Positions 32,206 to 39,759 of a DNA stretch of 64,000 bases are shown in pieces. Both the position numbers and the translations under genes were made by a program. The DNA comes from Gemmatimonas phototrophica (GTDB taxonomy: Bacteria; Gemmatimonadota; Gemmatimonadetes; Gemmatimonadales; Gemmatimonadaceae): assembly GCF_000695095.2 (NCBI RefSeq), contig NZ_CP011454.1, positions 310,001-374,000 of the forward strand, in the 5' to 3' direction. The notes under the pieces are model-generated. The model saw nothing but the letters and a program-made list of their open reading frames with translations. It ran no database searches and had not been told where the DNA came from. Every line of letters starts with the position of its first letter. Position 1 is the stretch's first letter.

Positions 32206-34522
32206 CGTGCGTGTGCGAAGAATTGACAGGGAGTGCTCTGCAGGCGGCGTCAATGGCGTGCAGCAGGCATTGCGCAGTGAACGGCTTCTCCACCACGCTG
32301 GTATACGGAGACTCTGTCAGCGAGGTGGGCCACCCTTCGCTGGTAAAACCCGACATCAGCACGACCGGGAGCTCCGGGTTCTGCTCGCGTAACCCGAGTG
32401 CGACCGCGTCGCCCCGGAGCTCCGGCATGTCGTAGTCGGTAAGGAGCACCTGCAACGACGTTCCCAGTTCGAGGCCGCGCGTCAGCGCCTCGCTGCCCGT
32501 GCTGGCAACGTCAACGATGAACCCCGCCGTGCTGAGCACCCGTTGCACGAGCAGTCGGACTTCGGGTTGATCTTCGGCGACGAGCACACGCGCGCCGCTG
32601 GACTGACAGGTGGCCGGTGCTGCGGCGATGGATTCGTCAAGCACGTCGGGCGGCGCTTCCGGGAGCCAGATGGTGACACAGGTGCCACGCCCCACCACAC
32701 TCTCCACATGCACATGACCACCGTGATGTTGCACCGTGCCGTACACCATGGAGAGCCCCAGTCCGGTGCCTTCGCCCACTGGCTTGGTGGTGTAGAACGG
32801 TTCGAAGACGCGCCGCAGAACATCCGGGGGCATCCCGCTGCCGGTGTCGGTGACTCGAAGACGGATCCACTGTCCCACCGGGACAGGGGCGTCGGGCGGG
32901 TTGGTCTCTCCGACATCGTAATCGTCGAGCGCAATGGTCAACGTGCCACCATTGGGCATCGCGTCCCGCGCGTTGACGGCGAGATTCATGAGCGCCTGTT
33001 CAAAGCGGCCCGCATCCACCCGTACGAACCTGTGGCTGTGCGTCCGGACGTCGAGCGTCACGGTTGCCGGTACCACCCGTCCCAGCAGTTGCACCGCCTC
33101 CTGCACCAGCACGTCCAGTCGTTGCGGGGCGGAGCTGAGCGGCGTGCGGCGCGAAAAATCGAGCAGTTGCCGTGTGAGGGTGCTGGAGCGACTCGCGGAT
33201 GATTTGATGCTGAGCAGGTCGTGGTACGCGGGATGGTCGGGAGAGAGCGCATCCAGTGCAAGGTCGGCGCTTCCCACGATGGCGGTGAGCATGTTGTTGA
33301 AATCATGCGCCACACCACCGGCGAGTCGCCCCAGTGATTCGAGGCGTTCCGCGTGGCGCATGCGTTCCTGCCGCCGCTCAAGCTGGGCAGCCATCGTGTC
33401 CACCGACGTGGCGATCTGGCCAATCTCTCCGGAGCGCTCGTCGAGTCCCGTTCGTGCGCTCAGATCGCCGGTGCCAAGCTTGCGGGTCGCGGCAAGAATG
33501 ACGTCCACGTCGCGCAGCACGAGCAGTTGCGCGCCCACCCAGGCCAGCAGCAGCGCCACGAATGCCGTGCCGATCACCAGGGCAACCCGGGCACGGGCGC
33601 GCGCATTGGGCGCCGCGTAGGCCACGCTGGGCGGCATGGCAACGCCCAGACGCACAAAGGTGCCGGGGGCCGACTGCAGTTGCCGATGGGCGATGAGGCG
33701 CGTCACGCCATCGAGGGTGCGGCGAATGGTGAGCCCCTCGGCAGCCATGCCCTTGCGGCGGTCTTCTTCGAAGCGCGCATTCAGGCCGGGGCGCACCTGA
33801 CCGATGTTCGGTGATTCCGGCAGGTGGGCAATGAGCAGCCCGGTGGAATCGGAAATCGTGACCAGCGTGCCCTGTGGCAACTCCACGTTGCGGGCCACGC
33901 GGTCCAGCCAGTCCAGACGGATGCCTACCGACAGCACCCCTGAGGCGCGTCCGCTGGCGTTGCGCAGGGGCAGGTTGAGCGGGAGCAGCGCCGGGTGCCT
34001 GGCACTGCCGGGGAGATACGGGCCGAGCGAAATACTGTCGCTGGCCATGACCGTCGTGAAGAGCGGGTTCTCACCAACGAACTGGCCGATACTGGCCGAC
34101 GACTCGCCACCGCAATCCACGATGCCCTGCGCATTGATGCGCGTGGGAGTCGCCATATTCGGGGCGTAGCGTGATAGGCGCGCGAGCGCGCGCTCACATT
34201 GCACCTGTGTGCCCGAGGCAATTTCCGGGATCTCGGCCCAGCTGGCGATAATTCGTCGGCCGGCGGTAATGGCCGCGTCGTTGTCGGCACTGGCTTCGGC
34301 GAGCAACCCTCGCAGCCGTGCGCCCACGGCGTCGAGGGCTTCCGTGCGGTCCCGTTGAATCGTCCACACCGTAAAGACGGCCGCCGGGATATACGCGGCG
34401 ACCACCAGCAGCAGCAAACGGGTGCGAAGACTGGACAGCGACAGGCGCACGACGTGTGAGAACGGACTGCGGGACTTCGAGACTCCACGAGGACGGCTTC
34501 GTCTGGCGTGGAGGGACAACAT
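32198..34522 (-). CDS. Membrane hybrid histidine kinase with extracytoplasmic sensor
   Basis: A 774-residue kinase. TM helix LRTRLLLLVVAAYIPAAVF near 33-52, a large extracytoplasmic region of dCache-like appearance (to about 315), second TM VALVIGTAFVALLLAWVG, a HAMP linker, HisKA with GRLAGGVAHDFNNMLTAIVG, HATPase_c with ALMNLAVNARDAM and KPVGEGTGLGLSMVYGT, and a receiver with VLVAEDQPEVRLLV and Asp in LQVLLTDYDMPEL. I chose ATG 34522, though GTG 34570 extends it by 16 residues. It would sense something outside the inner membrane. Its stop overlaps the start of the second kinase by eight bases. Divergent from the HExxH protein gene. Confidence 0.92.
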   Translation of the reverse strand: MLSLHARRSRPRGVSKSRSPFSHVVRLSLSSLRTRLLLLVVAAYIPAAVFTVWTIQRDRTEALDAVGARLRGLLAEASADNDAAITAGRRIIASWAEIPEIASGTQVQCERALARLSRYAPNMATPTRINAQGIVDCGGESSASIGQFVGENPLFTTVMASDSISLGPYLPGSARHPALLPLNLPLRNASGRASGVLSVGIRLDWLDRVARNVELPQGTLVTISDSTGLLIAHLPESPNIGQVRPGLNARFEEDRRKGMAAEGLTIRRTLDGVTRLIAHRQLQSAPGTFVRLGVAMPPSVAYAAPNARARARVALVIGTAFVALLLAWVGAQLLVLRDVDVILAATRKLGTGDLSARTGLDERSGEIGQIATSVDTMAAQLERRQERMRHAERLESLGRLAGGVAHDFNNMLTAIVGSADLALDALSPDHPAYHDLLSIKSSASRSSTLTRQLLDFSRRTPLSSAPQRLDVLVQEAVQLLGRVVPATVTLDVRTHSHRFVRVDAGRFEQALMNLAVNARDAMPNGGTLTIALDDYDVGETNPPDAPVPVGQWIRLRVTDTGSGMPPDVLRRVFEPFYTTKPVGEGTGLGLSMVYGTVQHHGGHVHVESVVGRGTCVTIWLPEAPPDVLDESIAAAPATCQSSGARVLVAEDQPEVRLLVQRVLSTAGFIVDVASTGSEALTRGLELGTSLQVLLTDYDMPELRGDAVALGLREQNPELPVVLMSGFTSEGWPTSLTESPYTSVVEKPFTAQCLLHAIDAACRALPVNSSHTHDV

Positions 34523-34635
34523 GTTGTGGTAACCTGCCAAGTCCGACGCTGAAGCGCCATGTTTTGTCACACAAATCCGTGCGAAATCATGCCGGATGTC
34601 TCATGCAAGGTGATACGTCGCGTTACGTTGCAGGG

Positions 34636-35259
34636 ATGACCTCCTGGCTCTCTCGGTTGTTGGGTGCCGACACGCCGGATACCGGCACGCGCGATACCGG
34701 TACGCGGCGCATGGTGCGTGGCATTCCGGTGGAGTTGCGCAATTCACGGGCGGATATAGCTGATACTGAGGTACTGGTCCGTCTGGACGAGGCGCTGGCG
34801 TTGATTGCGCAATACCAGCCCATTCGCTTCCGGCACTTGCAGCGCGATGTTCGAGCCATTCGCGTGGAACGATTCCCCACCCGCGGGGCCTTTCTGCCGG
34901 CGGAGCGTGTGGTGCTCACCGAACTTACCTTTCTGGCCCGGCGGGATATTTCCGCGGCCCCGGTAGCGTCGAGCATTCTGCACGAGGGCGTGCATGCGCG
35001 TGTGCACGGGTTCCGGGCGCGTGTCATGGGCGGTTTCCCGGCGGGAGCCGACATGGCTCGGGAGGAGCGGTTATGCCGACGGGCCGAATTGACCTTTGGT
35101 CGTGTGCTCCCTGTCGATCTGGGGGTGCCGGTCATTGTACGGGCAGAGCAGTCGCTCGGATTGAGCGATCAGGAGGTGGCCCCCGTGGTGGATTGGGGGT
35201 TGGCGCGCGAGCGGCAGGACGCGGCTGACCGGGATGGCACGAGCGGTTCGCGGTCGTAG
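34636..35259 (+). CDS. Small HExxH-motif protein (possible zinc protease), family unknown
   Basis: A 207-residue soluble protein (if started at ATG 34636; ATG 34603 adds eleven residues). Near residue 115 it has SSILHEGVHARVHGF, an HExxH zinc-peptidase-type motif followed closely by further His. The segment VVLTELTFLARRDISAAPVA precedes it, and DMAREERLCRRAELTFG after it could provide a third (Glu) ligand. The surrounding sequence matches no family I can name. It is divergent from the membrane kinase and followed 12 bases later by the metallo-beta-lactamase-fold gene. Activity is inferred only from the motif. Confidence 0.7.
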   Translation: MTSWLSRLLGADTPDTGTRDTGTRRMVRGIPVELRNSRADIADTEVLVRLDEALALIAQYQPIRFRHLQRDVRAIRVERFPTRGAFLPAERVVLTELTFLARRDISAAPVASSILHEGVHARVHGFRARVMGGFPAGADMAREERLCRRAELTFGRVLPVDLGVPVIVRAEQSLGLSDQEVAPVVDWGLARERQDAADRDGTSGSRS

Positions 35260-35271
35260 GTGATCCGGGAT

Positions 35272-36255
35272 ATGACTTCTCCTTCGGCCTCACGGCGTGA
35301 GTTTCTGCTGACCGCGACCGGTTGCGTGGCGCATGTGTTGCTGAATGCCGCCTGTGCGCCGCGCCACACGCGGGCCCGCTGGACGATGCCACTCAATCCT
35401 ACGGTCACCACGATGCCGTTTGCGCGGCTGGATGCGGTGGCAACCAATGCATGGGCAGTGGTCTCTACGCCGCTTGGGGGCGATCGTACGACGTTCGCCA
35501 ACGGCGGGATCATTGCCGGCCGTACGGGCGTCGTGGTGATTGAAGGGTTCTATCGCGAGGCCGGCGCCCAGTGGCTGGCGCAGCAGGCTCGCGCGCTCAC
35601 CGGACGCTGGCCCACGCATGTGGTGGTGTCGCACTACCACGTGGATCATGCCTCTGGTGTGGGTGGCTATGCGCTCGACGGCGCGCGTCCGCAGTTACAC
35701 GTGACGGAGGAAACGCGGGCCGCCGCGTTGGGGGGCACACCGGTGGCCCCGGCGCGCAGTGAGGCGTTATCGCGCGCGTTTGCGGATGTGGTCCTGACCC
35801 GAACGACCGGCGAAACGCGACTGGATTTGGGTGATCGTACGGTGACGCTGGAGCCGGTGCGTGGACATACCGCGAGTGATCTGGTGGTACACGAACACGA
35901 CGCGGCGCTCACCTATAGCGGTGATCTGGTGTGGAACGGGATGTTTCCGAACTACGTGGATGCGAGGCCCAGGGCGCTGCACGCCAACGTGAACAGGCTG
36001 GTGGCGCTGGTGTCGAAGCGCCACCTGCTGGTGCCTGGGCACGGTGCTGTGGCCGACCTCGCGGCCATGACCCGCTATCGGGGGCTGCTGGACAGTCTGG
36101 AGCAGGCGGCCCGTACCGGATTTGCGGCGGGTCGGTCACCCCAGGAGACAGCGGCGGCTTACGTGGTACCACTGTCGCTTGGTGATTGGATGGCGAGCAA
36201 GACGAGCATTGAACGCGCCATGGGGGCGTGGTGGCGTGAACTTGGTACGCCGTGA
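35272..36255 (+). CDS. Exported metallo-beta-lactamase-fold hydrolase
   Basis: A 327-residue protein. The N-terminus MTSPSASRREFLLTATGCVA is a twin-arginine signal; a Cys in LLNAACAP could also be lipidated. The fold's zinc motif is SHYHVDHASGVGGY (HxHxDH, near 125), with later ligands in PVRGHTASDLVVHEHD and the final His in LLVPGHGAVADL. The hydrolase could be glyoxalase-, lactonase- or beta-lactamase-like; nothing decides. I chose ATG 35272 rather than the GTG at 35260, because AGGTGA sits nine bases before it. It follows the HExxH gene directly, so the two are probably cotranscribed. Confidence 0.87.
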   Translation: MTSPSASRREFLLTATGCVAHVLLNAACAPRHTRARWTMPLNPTVTTMPFARLDAVATNAWAVVSTPLGGDRTTFANGGIIAGRTGVVVIEGFYREAGAQWLAQQARALTGRWPTHVVVSHYHVDHASGVGGYALDGARPQLHVTEETRAAALGGTPVAPARSEALSRAFADVVLTRTTGETRLDLGDRTVTLEPVRGHTASDLVVHEHDAALTYSGDLVWNGMFPNYVDARPRALHANVNRLVALVSKRHLLVPGHGAVADLAAMTRYRGLLDSLEQAARTGFAAGRSPQETAAAYVVPLSLGDWMASKTSIERAMGAWWRELGTP

Positions 36256-36273
36256 CTTTGATTGGAGACGGTG

Positions 36274-36927
36274 ATGTTTGAACCCCTCGTACACGAGCGT
36301 TTGTCGCCTGAGGAGTCGGCGCAGCGGGGCGCGGCCTTTGCGGTGCACATGCAGCGTCGGCGCACCACGCGACATTTTTCGTCGGATCCGGTACCGCAGG
36401 AATGGATTGCGCAGGCCATTCGCGCCGCCGGGAGTGCGCCGAGTGGGGCGCATCAGCAACCGTGGACGTTTGTGGCGGTGAGTGATGCGGCGCTCAAGCA
36501 GCGGATGCGGGACGCGGCGGAGGCGGAGGAACGCCGGTTTTATGCCGAGGTGATTACCGACGAGTGGCGTGCCGCGCTGGAACCGCTGGGCACGGATTCG
36601 GTAAAGACGCATCTCACAGATGCCCCGTGGGTGGTGGTGCTCTTCCGGCAGTCGTTCGGATTTCACGCCGATGGACGCAAGCGCACGCATTACTACACGC
36701 AGGAGTCGTGTGGCATTGCGGCCGGGATGTTCATTACGGCTATCCATACCATGGGGCTGGTCACCCTGACCCACACGCCTTCGCCCATGGGGTTTTTGGG
36801 CGAACTCCTGGAGCGGCCGGCCAACGAGAAGGCCTTTCTGGTCCTGCCGGTGGGCTACCCGCAGGCGGGAGCGCAGGTGCCAGCACTGACGCGCAAATCA
36901 GACGCCGATACGGTGGTGTGGCGGTAG
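36274..36927 (+). CDS. Nitroreductase-family flavoprotein, iodotyrosine-deiodinase-like subgroup
   Basis: A 217-residue FMN enzyme. The N-terminal MQRRRTTRHFSSDPVP binds the FMN phosphate; SAPSGAHQQPWTFVAVSD is the substrate/flavin region; THYYTQESCGIAAGMFITAIHTMGL and THTPSPMGFLGELLERPANE match the subgroup that includes iodotyrosine deiodinase and related dehalogenases more than classical NfsA/B. It probably forms dimers and uses NAD(P)H. Substrate unknown. I chose ATG 36274, with GGAG six to seven bases upstream; a TTG at 36262 is in frame. It closes a three-gene run with the HExxH and metallo-beta-lactamase-fold genes. Confidence 0.85.
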   Translation: MFEPLVHERLSPEESAQRGAAFAVHMQRRRTTRHFSSDPVPQEWIAQAIRAAGSAPSGAHQQPWTFVAVSDAALKQRMRDAAEAEERRFYAEVITDEWRAALEPLGTDSVKTHLTDAPWVVVLFRQSFGFHADGRKRTHYYTQESCGIAAGMFITAIHTMGLVTLTHTPSPMGFLGELLERPANEKAFLVLPVGYPQAGAQVPALTRKSDADTVVWR

Positions 36928-36934
36928 CCGCCAC
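36918..36934. terminator. Short hairpin overlapping the nitroreductase stop codon
   Basis: GTGGCGG, the stop codon TAG as the loop, then CCGCCAC: a perfect 7-bp stem between two convergent genes (nitroreductase and the secreted protein at 36950). It is short and lacks a T-run, so its role as a bidirectional terminator is tentative. Confidence 0.4.
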
Positions 36935-36949
36935 CCACCGGTTGGTAGA

Positions 36950-37492
36950 TCAGTTGGCGAGCGCGACCAGGCGCTGCAGCGTGGCGATGTCTTCGGTCTT
37001 GGTGGAGAGCGTCATCCATTCGCGCAACCGCCCGTCGGCGCCGTAGACGGCGGCAATGAGCGGGGCGCGGTCGCCGCGGATGGGGCGCCCAATGACGCCT
37101 TCCCAGTCGAGGGCCACGGCGGCGCTGCTGTCCTTGGGGAACATGCCGCGGATGAGCCCCCGCAACAGGCGCGGGGCGCCGACCAGGTCGGCTACCGGAA
37201 TGACGCTGGGTCCGCTGGGGGTCAGCGCCGCGCGAATGCGCTGGGTCCACCGTTCGGCAGCGGCGGCGCCGTTGCGGCCGGCCACAATGATGATGGAGGC
37301 GCGGCGGCTGATGCTCGAGTCGGTCACGAGCCGGTTGAACTGATCGAGCAGCCGGTAGGTGGGCAACTGGTCGGGGACCGAGGAGCCGCGGGCGGGTACG
37401 CGCCGCGCATCGCCGTGCGGATCCTGCGCGGCGAGCGACATGGGCGACATCAACAGCGCGGCACCTACGAGATGCCGAAGAGTTCTGGACAT
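36950..37492 (-). CDS. Secreted protein of unknown function, possibly thioredoxin-like
   Basis: A 180-residue protein. The N-terminus MSRTLRHLVGAALLMSPMSLAAQ is a signal peptide (cleavage after AAQ or just before). The mature part has ISRRASIIIVAGRNGAAAAE, a beta-strand then a helix, and LIAAVYGADGRLREWMTLSTKTED, which resembles thioredoxin-like redoxins without the CxxC motif. I chose ATG 37492 with GAGGT about four bases before it; the frame opens 21 codons earlier. It converges with the nitroreductase and is divergent from the GH30 gene. It is periplasmic at most. Function unknown. Confidence 0.68.
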   Translation of the reverse strand: MSRTLRHLVGAALLMSPMSLAAQDPHGDARRVPARGSSVPDQLPTYRLLDQFNRLVTDSSISRRASIIIVAGRNGAAAAERWTQRIRAALTPSGPSVIPVADLVGAPRLLRGLIRGMFPKDSSAAVALDWEGVIGRPIRGDRAPLIAAVYGADGRLREWMTLSTKTEDIATLQRLVALAN

Positions 37493-37624
37493 CGTGACCT
37501 CGGATGGGAACGAGCAGCCAGCCCAATACAGACGAACCGGGCGCGGCGCCGTCATTTTCCCGGTACCCTATGGCCGGTCGATTCGTTCGTCCCCGGCCAC
37601 CATTCAACGAACTTCTCCCGACAA

Positions 37625-39070
37625 ATGTTCATGCCTGTGGGTCTGCGGGGAGCCGGGCTGGCGGTCATAGTGACGGTGGCCCTGGCAGGATGTGCGGCCA
37701 CGCCCGCGCCGCTGCGGGTTGAGGCAGTGGTGACCACGGCAGAGGCCGGGGAGCGGCTGGCCCCCCTGGCGGTGACGGAACTCCCCGTCGATTCGCGGGC
37801 CCGCGGCGGGGTGCGTATCCGCCTTGATCCCACCCGCCGGTTTCAGCCCATTGAGGGCTATGGGGCCGCGTTGACCGATGCCTCGGCGCTGTTGCTCACC
37901 GCGCTGCCGGCGCGGCTGCGGGATAGCGTGTTGCGGGAGTTGTACGCTCCCACGGCGGGGATCGGACTGTCCATGGTGCGTGTCCCCATTGGAGCCTCAG
38001 ACTATTCCCCCGCGCACTACACGTTGCATGATGGCCCGGGGCAGCTGGCCGATACGCTGCTGGCCGGCGTGGTGTTTGCGGGGGAGGCGGCGCGGGTGGA
38101 GCTGTTACGGCAGCTCCGGCGCGCTCAGCCGACGCTGCGCATCATGGGCACGCCGTGGAGTGCCCCCGCTTGGATGAAGACGCCGCCCCGCTTGCCGGGC
38201 GGGACGCTGCGAGAGGAGGCGATGCCGGTGTACGCCCGGTATCTGCAGCGCGTGGTGCGCGCCTATGATTCGGCCGGGGTACCACTGGCCCTGTTGAGTG
38301 TGCAGAATGAGCCGCGTCATGAGCCTCCCGATTATCCCGGCATGCGCTTGTCGGCAGCGCAGCGGGCCCGGCTGATTGGCGGTCATCTTGGTCCGCTGTT
38401 GTCGCAGCTGCCCCGGGCGCCGCGATTGCTGGAGTGGGATCACAATTGGGATGCTCCGGAGGAGCCGCTGGCCGTACTGGCGGACTCGGCCGCCCGTCGG
38501 TACGTGCACGGGGTGGCATGGCACTGTTATGCCGGTGATGTGCAGGCGCAGGATTCGGTGCACGCGGCATATCCGGCGGTGGCGACCTACTTCACCGAGT
38601 GTGCCGGCGGTGACTGGGCGCCGACCTTTGGCGACAACCTGCTCTGGAATGTGCGCACGTTGCTGATTGGGGCCACCACGCACTGGGCGCGGGGGGTGAT
38701 GTTGTGGAATCTGGCGCTTGATCCATTGCACGGGCCGCATCTGGGCGGCTGTACGAACTGCCGAGGCGTGCTCACGATAGATACCGTGGCGCAGACGGTG
38801 CAGCGCAACGAAGAGTACTACGCACTGGCGCACGCCAGTCGGTATGTGCGGGACGGTGCAGTCCGCATGGGCAGCACGCTCGCGGGCGCTGGCGATTCCT
38901 CGCTGGTGCAGGTGGCCTTTGCCAACGCCGATGGGAGTTCGGTGGTGCTGATGGCCAACTCGGCTCCGGCGGCGGTCCGGGTGGAGGTCGTGCGCGAGGG
39001 GCGTACCGTGGTGATGCAGGTGCCTGGGCGCAGCGTGGTGACGGTGCGTATGGGCGCGGTTCGCGACTAA
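37625..39070 (+). CDS. GH30-family glycoside hydrolase, lipoprotein (glucosylceramidase-like)
   Basis: A 481-residue enzyme. Residues 1-21 are a lipoprotein signal with lipobox LAGC. The (beta/alpha)8 barrel shows FQPIEGYGAALTDASALLL, GIGLSMVRVPIGASDYSP, IMGTPWSAPAWMKTP, the acid/base Glu in LSVQNEPRHEPP and the nucleophile Glu in VATYFTECAGGDW; HWARGVMLWNLALDP follows, and the C-terminus is a small beta domain. The family hydrolyses beta-glucosides such as glucosylceramide or beta-1,6-glucans. ATG 37625 is chosen at the signal peptide; ATG 37631 is next. It would be held in the outer membrane or periplasm. The ferritin gene follows 200 bases later. Confidence 0.93.
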   Translation: MFMPVGLRGAGLAVIVTVALAGCAATPAPLRVEAVVTTAEAGERLAPLAVTELPVDSRARGGVRIRLDPTRRFQPIEGYGAALTDASALLLTALPARLRDSVLRELYAPTAGIGLSMVRVPIGASDYSPAHYTLHDGPGQLADTLLAGVVFAGEAARVELLRQLRRAQPTLRIMGTPWSAPAWMKTPPRLPGGTLREEAMPVYARYLQRVVRAYDSAGVPLALLSVQNEPRHEPPDYPGMRLSAAQRARLIGGHLGPLLSQLPRAPRLLEWDHNWDAPEEPLAVLADSAARRYVHGVAWHCYAGDVQAQDSVHAAYPAVATYFTECAGGDWAPTFGDNLLWNVRTLLIGATTHWARGVMLWNLALDPLHGPHLGGCTNCRGVLTIDTVAQTVQRNEEYYALAHASRYVRDGAVRMGSTLAGAGDSSLVQVAFANADGSSVVLMANSAPAAVRVEVVREGRTVVMQVPGRSVVTVRMGAVRD

Positions 39071-39273
39071 TCGCTCGGCACTTCCACCTGGCTGGATTGT
39101 GCCTGAACGGAGGAGGGAACGAGGGAGGAGGTGAGGAGCAAAGACGTTCGCTGTTCTCCGCGTCTCCGGGGCACCGCGGCTCCGATGAACTGGTCGTCGT
39201 TGCTGGTCCGGTTGGCCATTAGTGTGTAGAATCGCTGAAGCGCGATTCCTGTCCCGTTTGTCCGGAGTGACCC

Positions 39274-39759
39274 ATGTTGATCAGTCCTGTCCTCGCTGCC
39301 GCCATCAATACGCAGATCGGGCACGAGTTTTCGGCGAGCCTGCAGTACTACGCCATTGCCACGCACTTTCACCGCGCGCATCTGCTGCAGTTGGCCACGT
39401 TGTTCTTCAAGCAGGCCGACGAGGAGCGCGAGCATGCCGTGAAGCTGCTCAAGTACGTGGTGGATACCGGTGGGGAGTTGCGGTTGCCGGCCACGAAGGA
39501 GCCGGTGCACACCTTTCCCAGCAGTGAAGCCGCCGTGGAAGCCGCGCTCACATGGGAGCTCGAGGTGACGGGGCAAATCAAGGGGTTGATGGATCTGGCG
39601 GCGAGCGAAGGCGATTATCTCGCGCAGAACTTCCTGCAGTGGTTTGTGGACGAACAGCTGGAAGAGGTGATGAAGATGCAGCGCCTGCTGGGCGTGGTCC
39701 GCATGGCTGGCGAGAAGCATTTGCTGAGCGTGGAAGCGTATCTGGTGCACGGCGCCTGA
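39274..39759 (+). CDS. Ferritin
   Basis: A 161-residue four-helix iron-storage protein, apparently non-haem ferritin. Ferroxidase-site residues fit HEFSASLQYYAIATHF (first Glu), FKQADEEREHAVKLL (Glu and His of helix B), WELEVTGQIKGLMDL (helix C Glu) and FLQWFVDEQLEEVMKM (helix D). A Fe-O cage of 24 subunits would form in the cytoplasm. The start ATG 39274 is preceded by CCGGAGTGACCC. Its stop overlaps the ATG of the next gene (TGATG), a signalling protein, so ferritin is translated just ahead of it. Confidence 0.9.
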   Translation: MLISPVLAAAINTQIGHEFSASLQYYAIATHFHRAHLLQLATLFFKQADEEREHAVKLLKYVVDTGGELRLPATKEPVHTFPSSEAAVEAALTWELEVTGQIKGLMDLAASEGDYLAQNFLQWFVDEQLEEVMKMQRLLGVVRMAGEKHLLSVEAYLVHGA

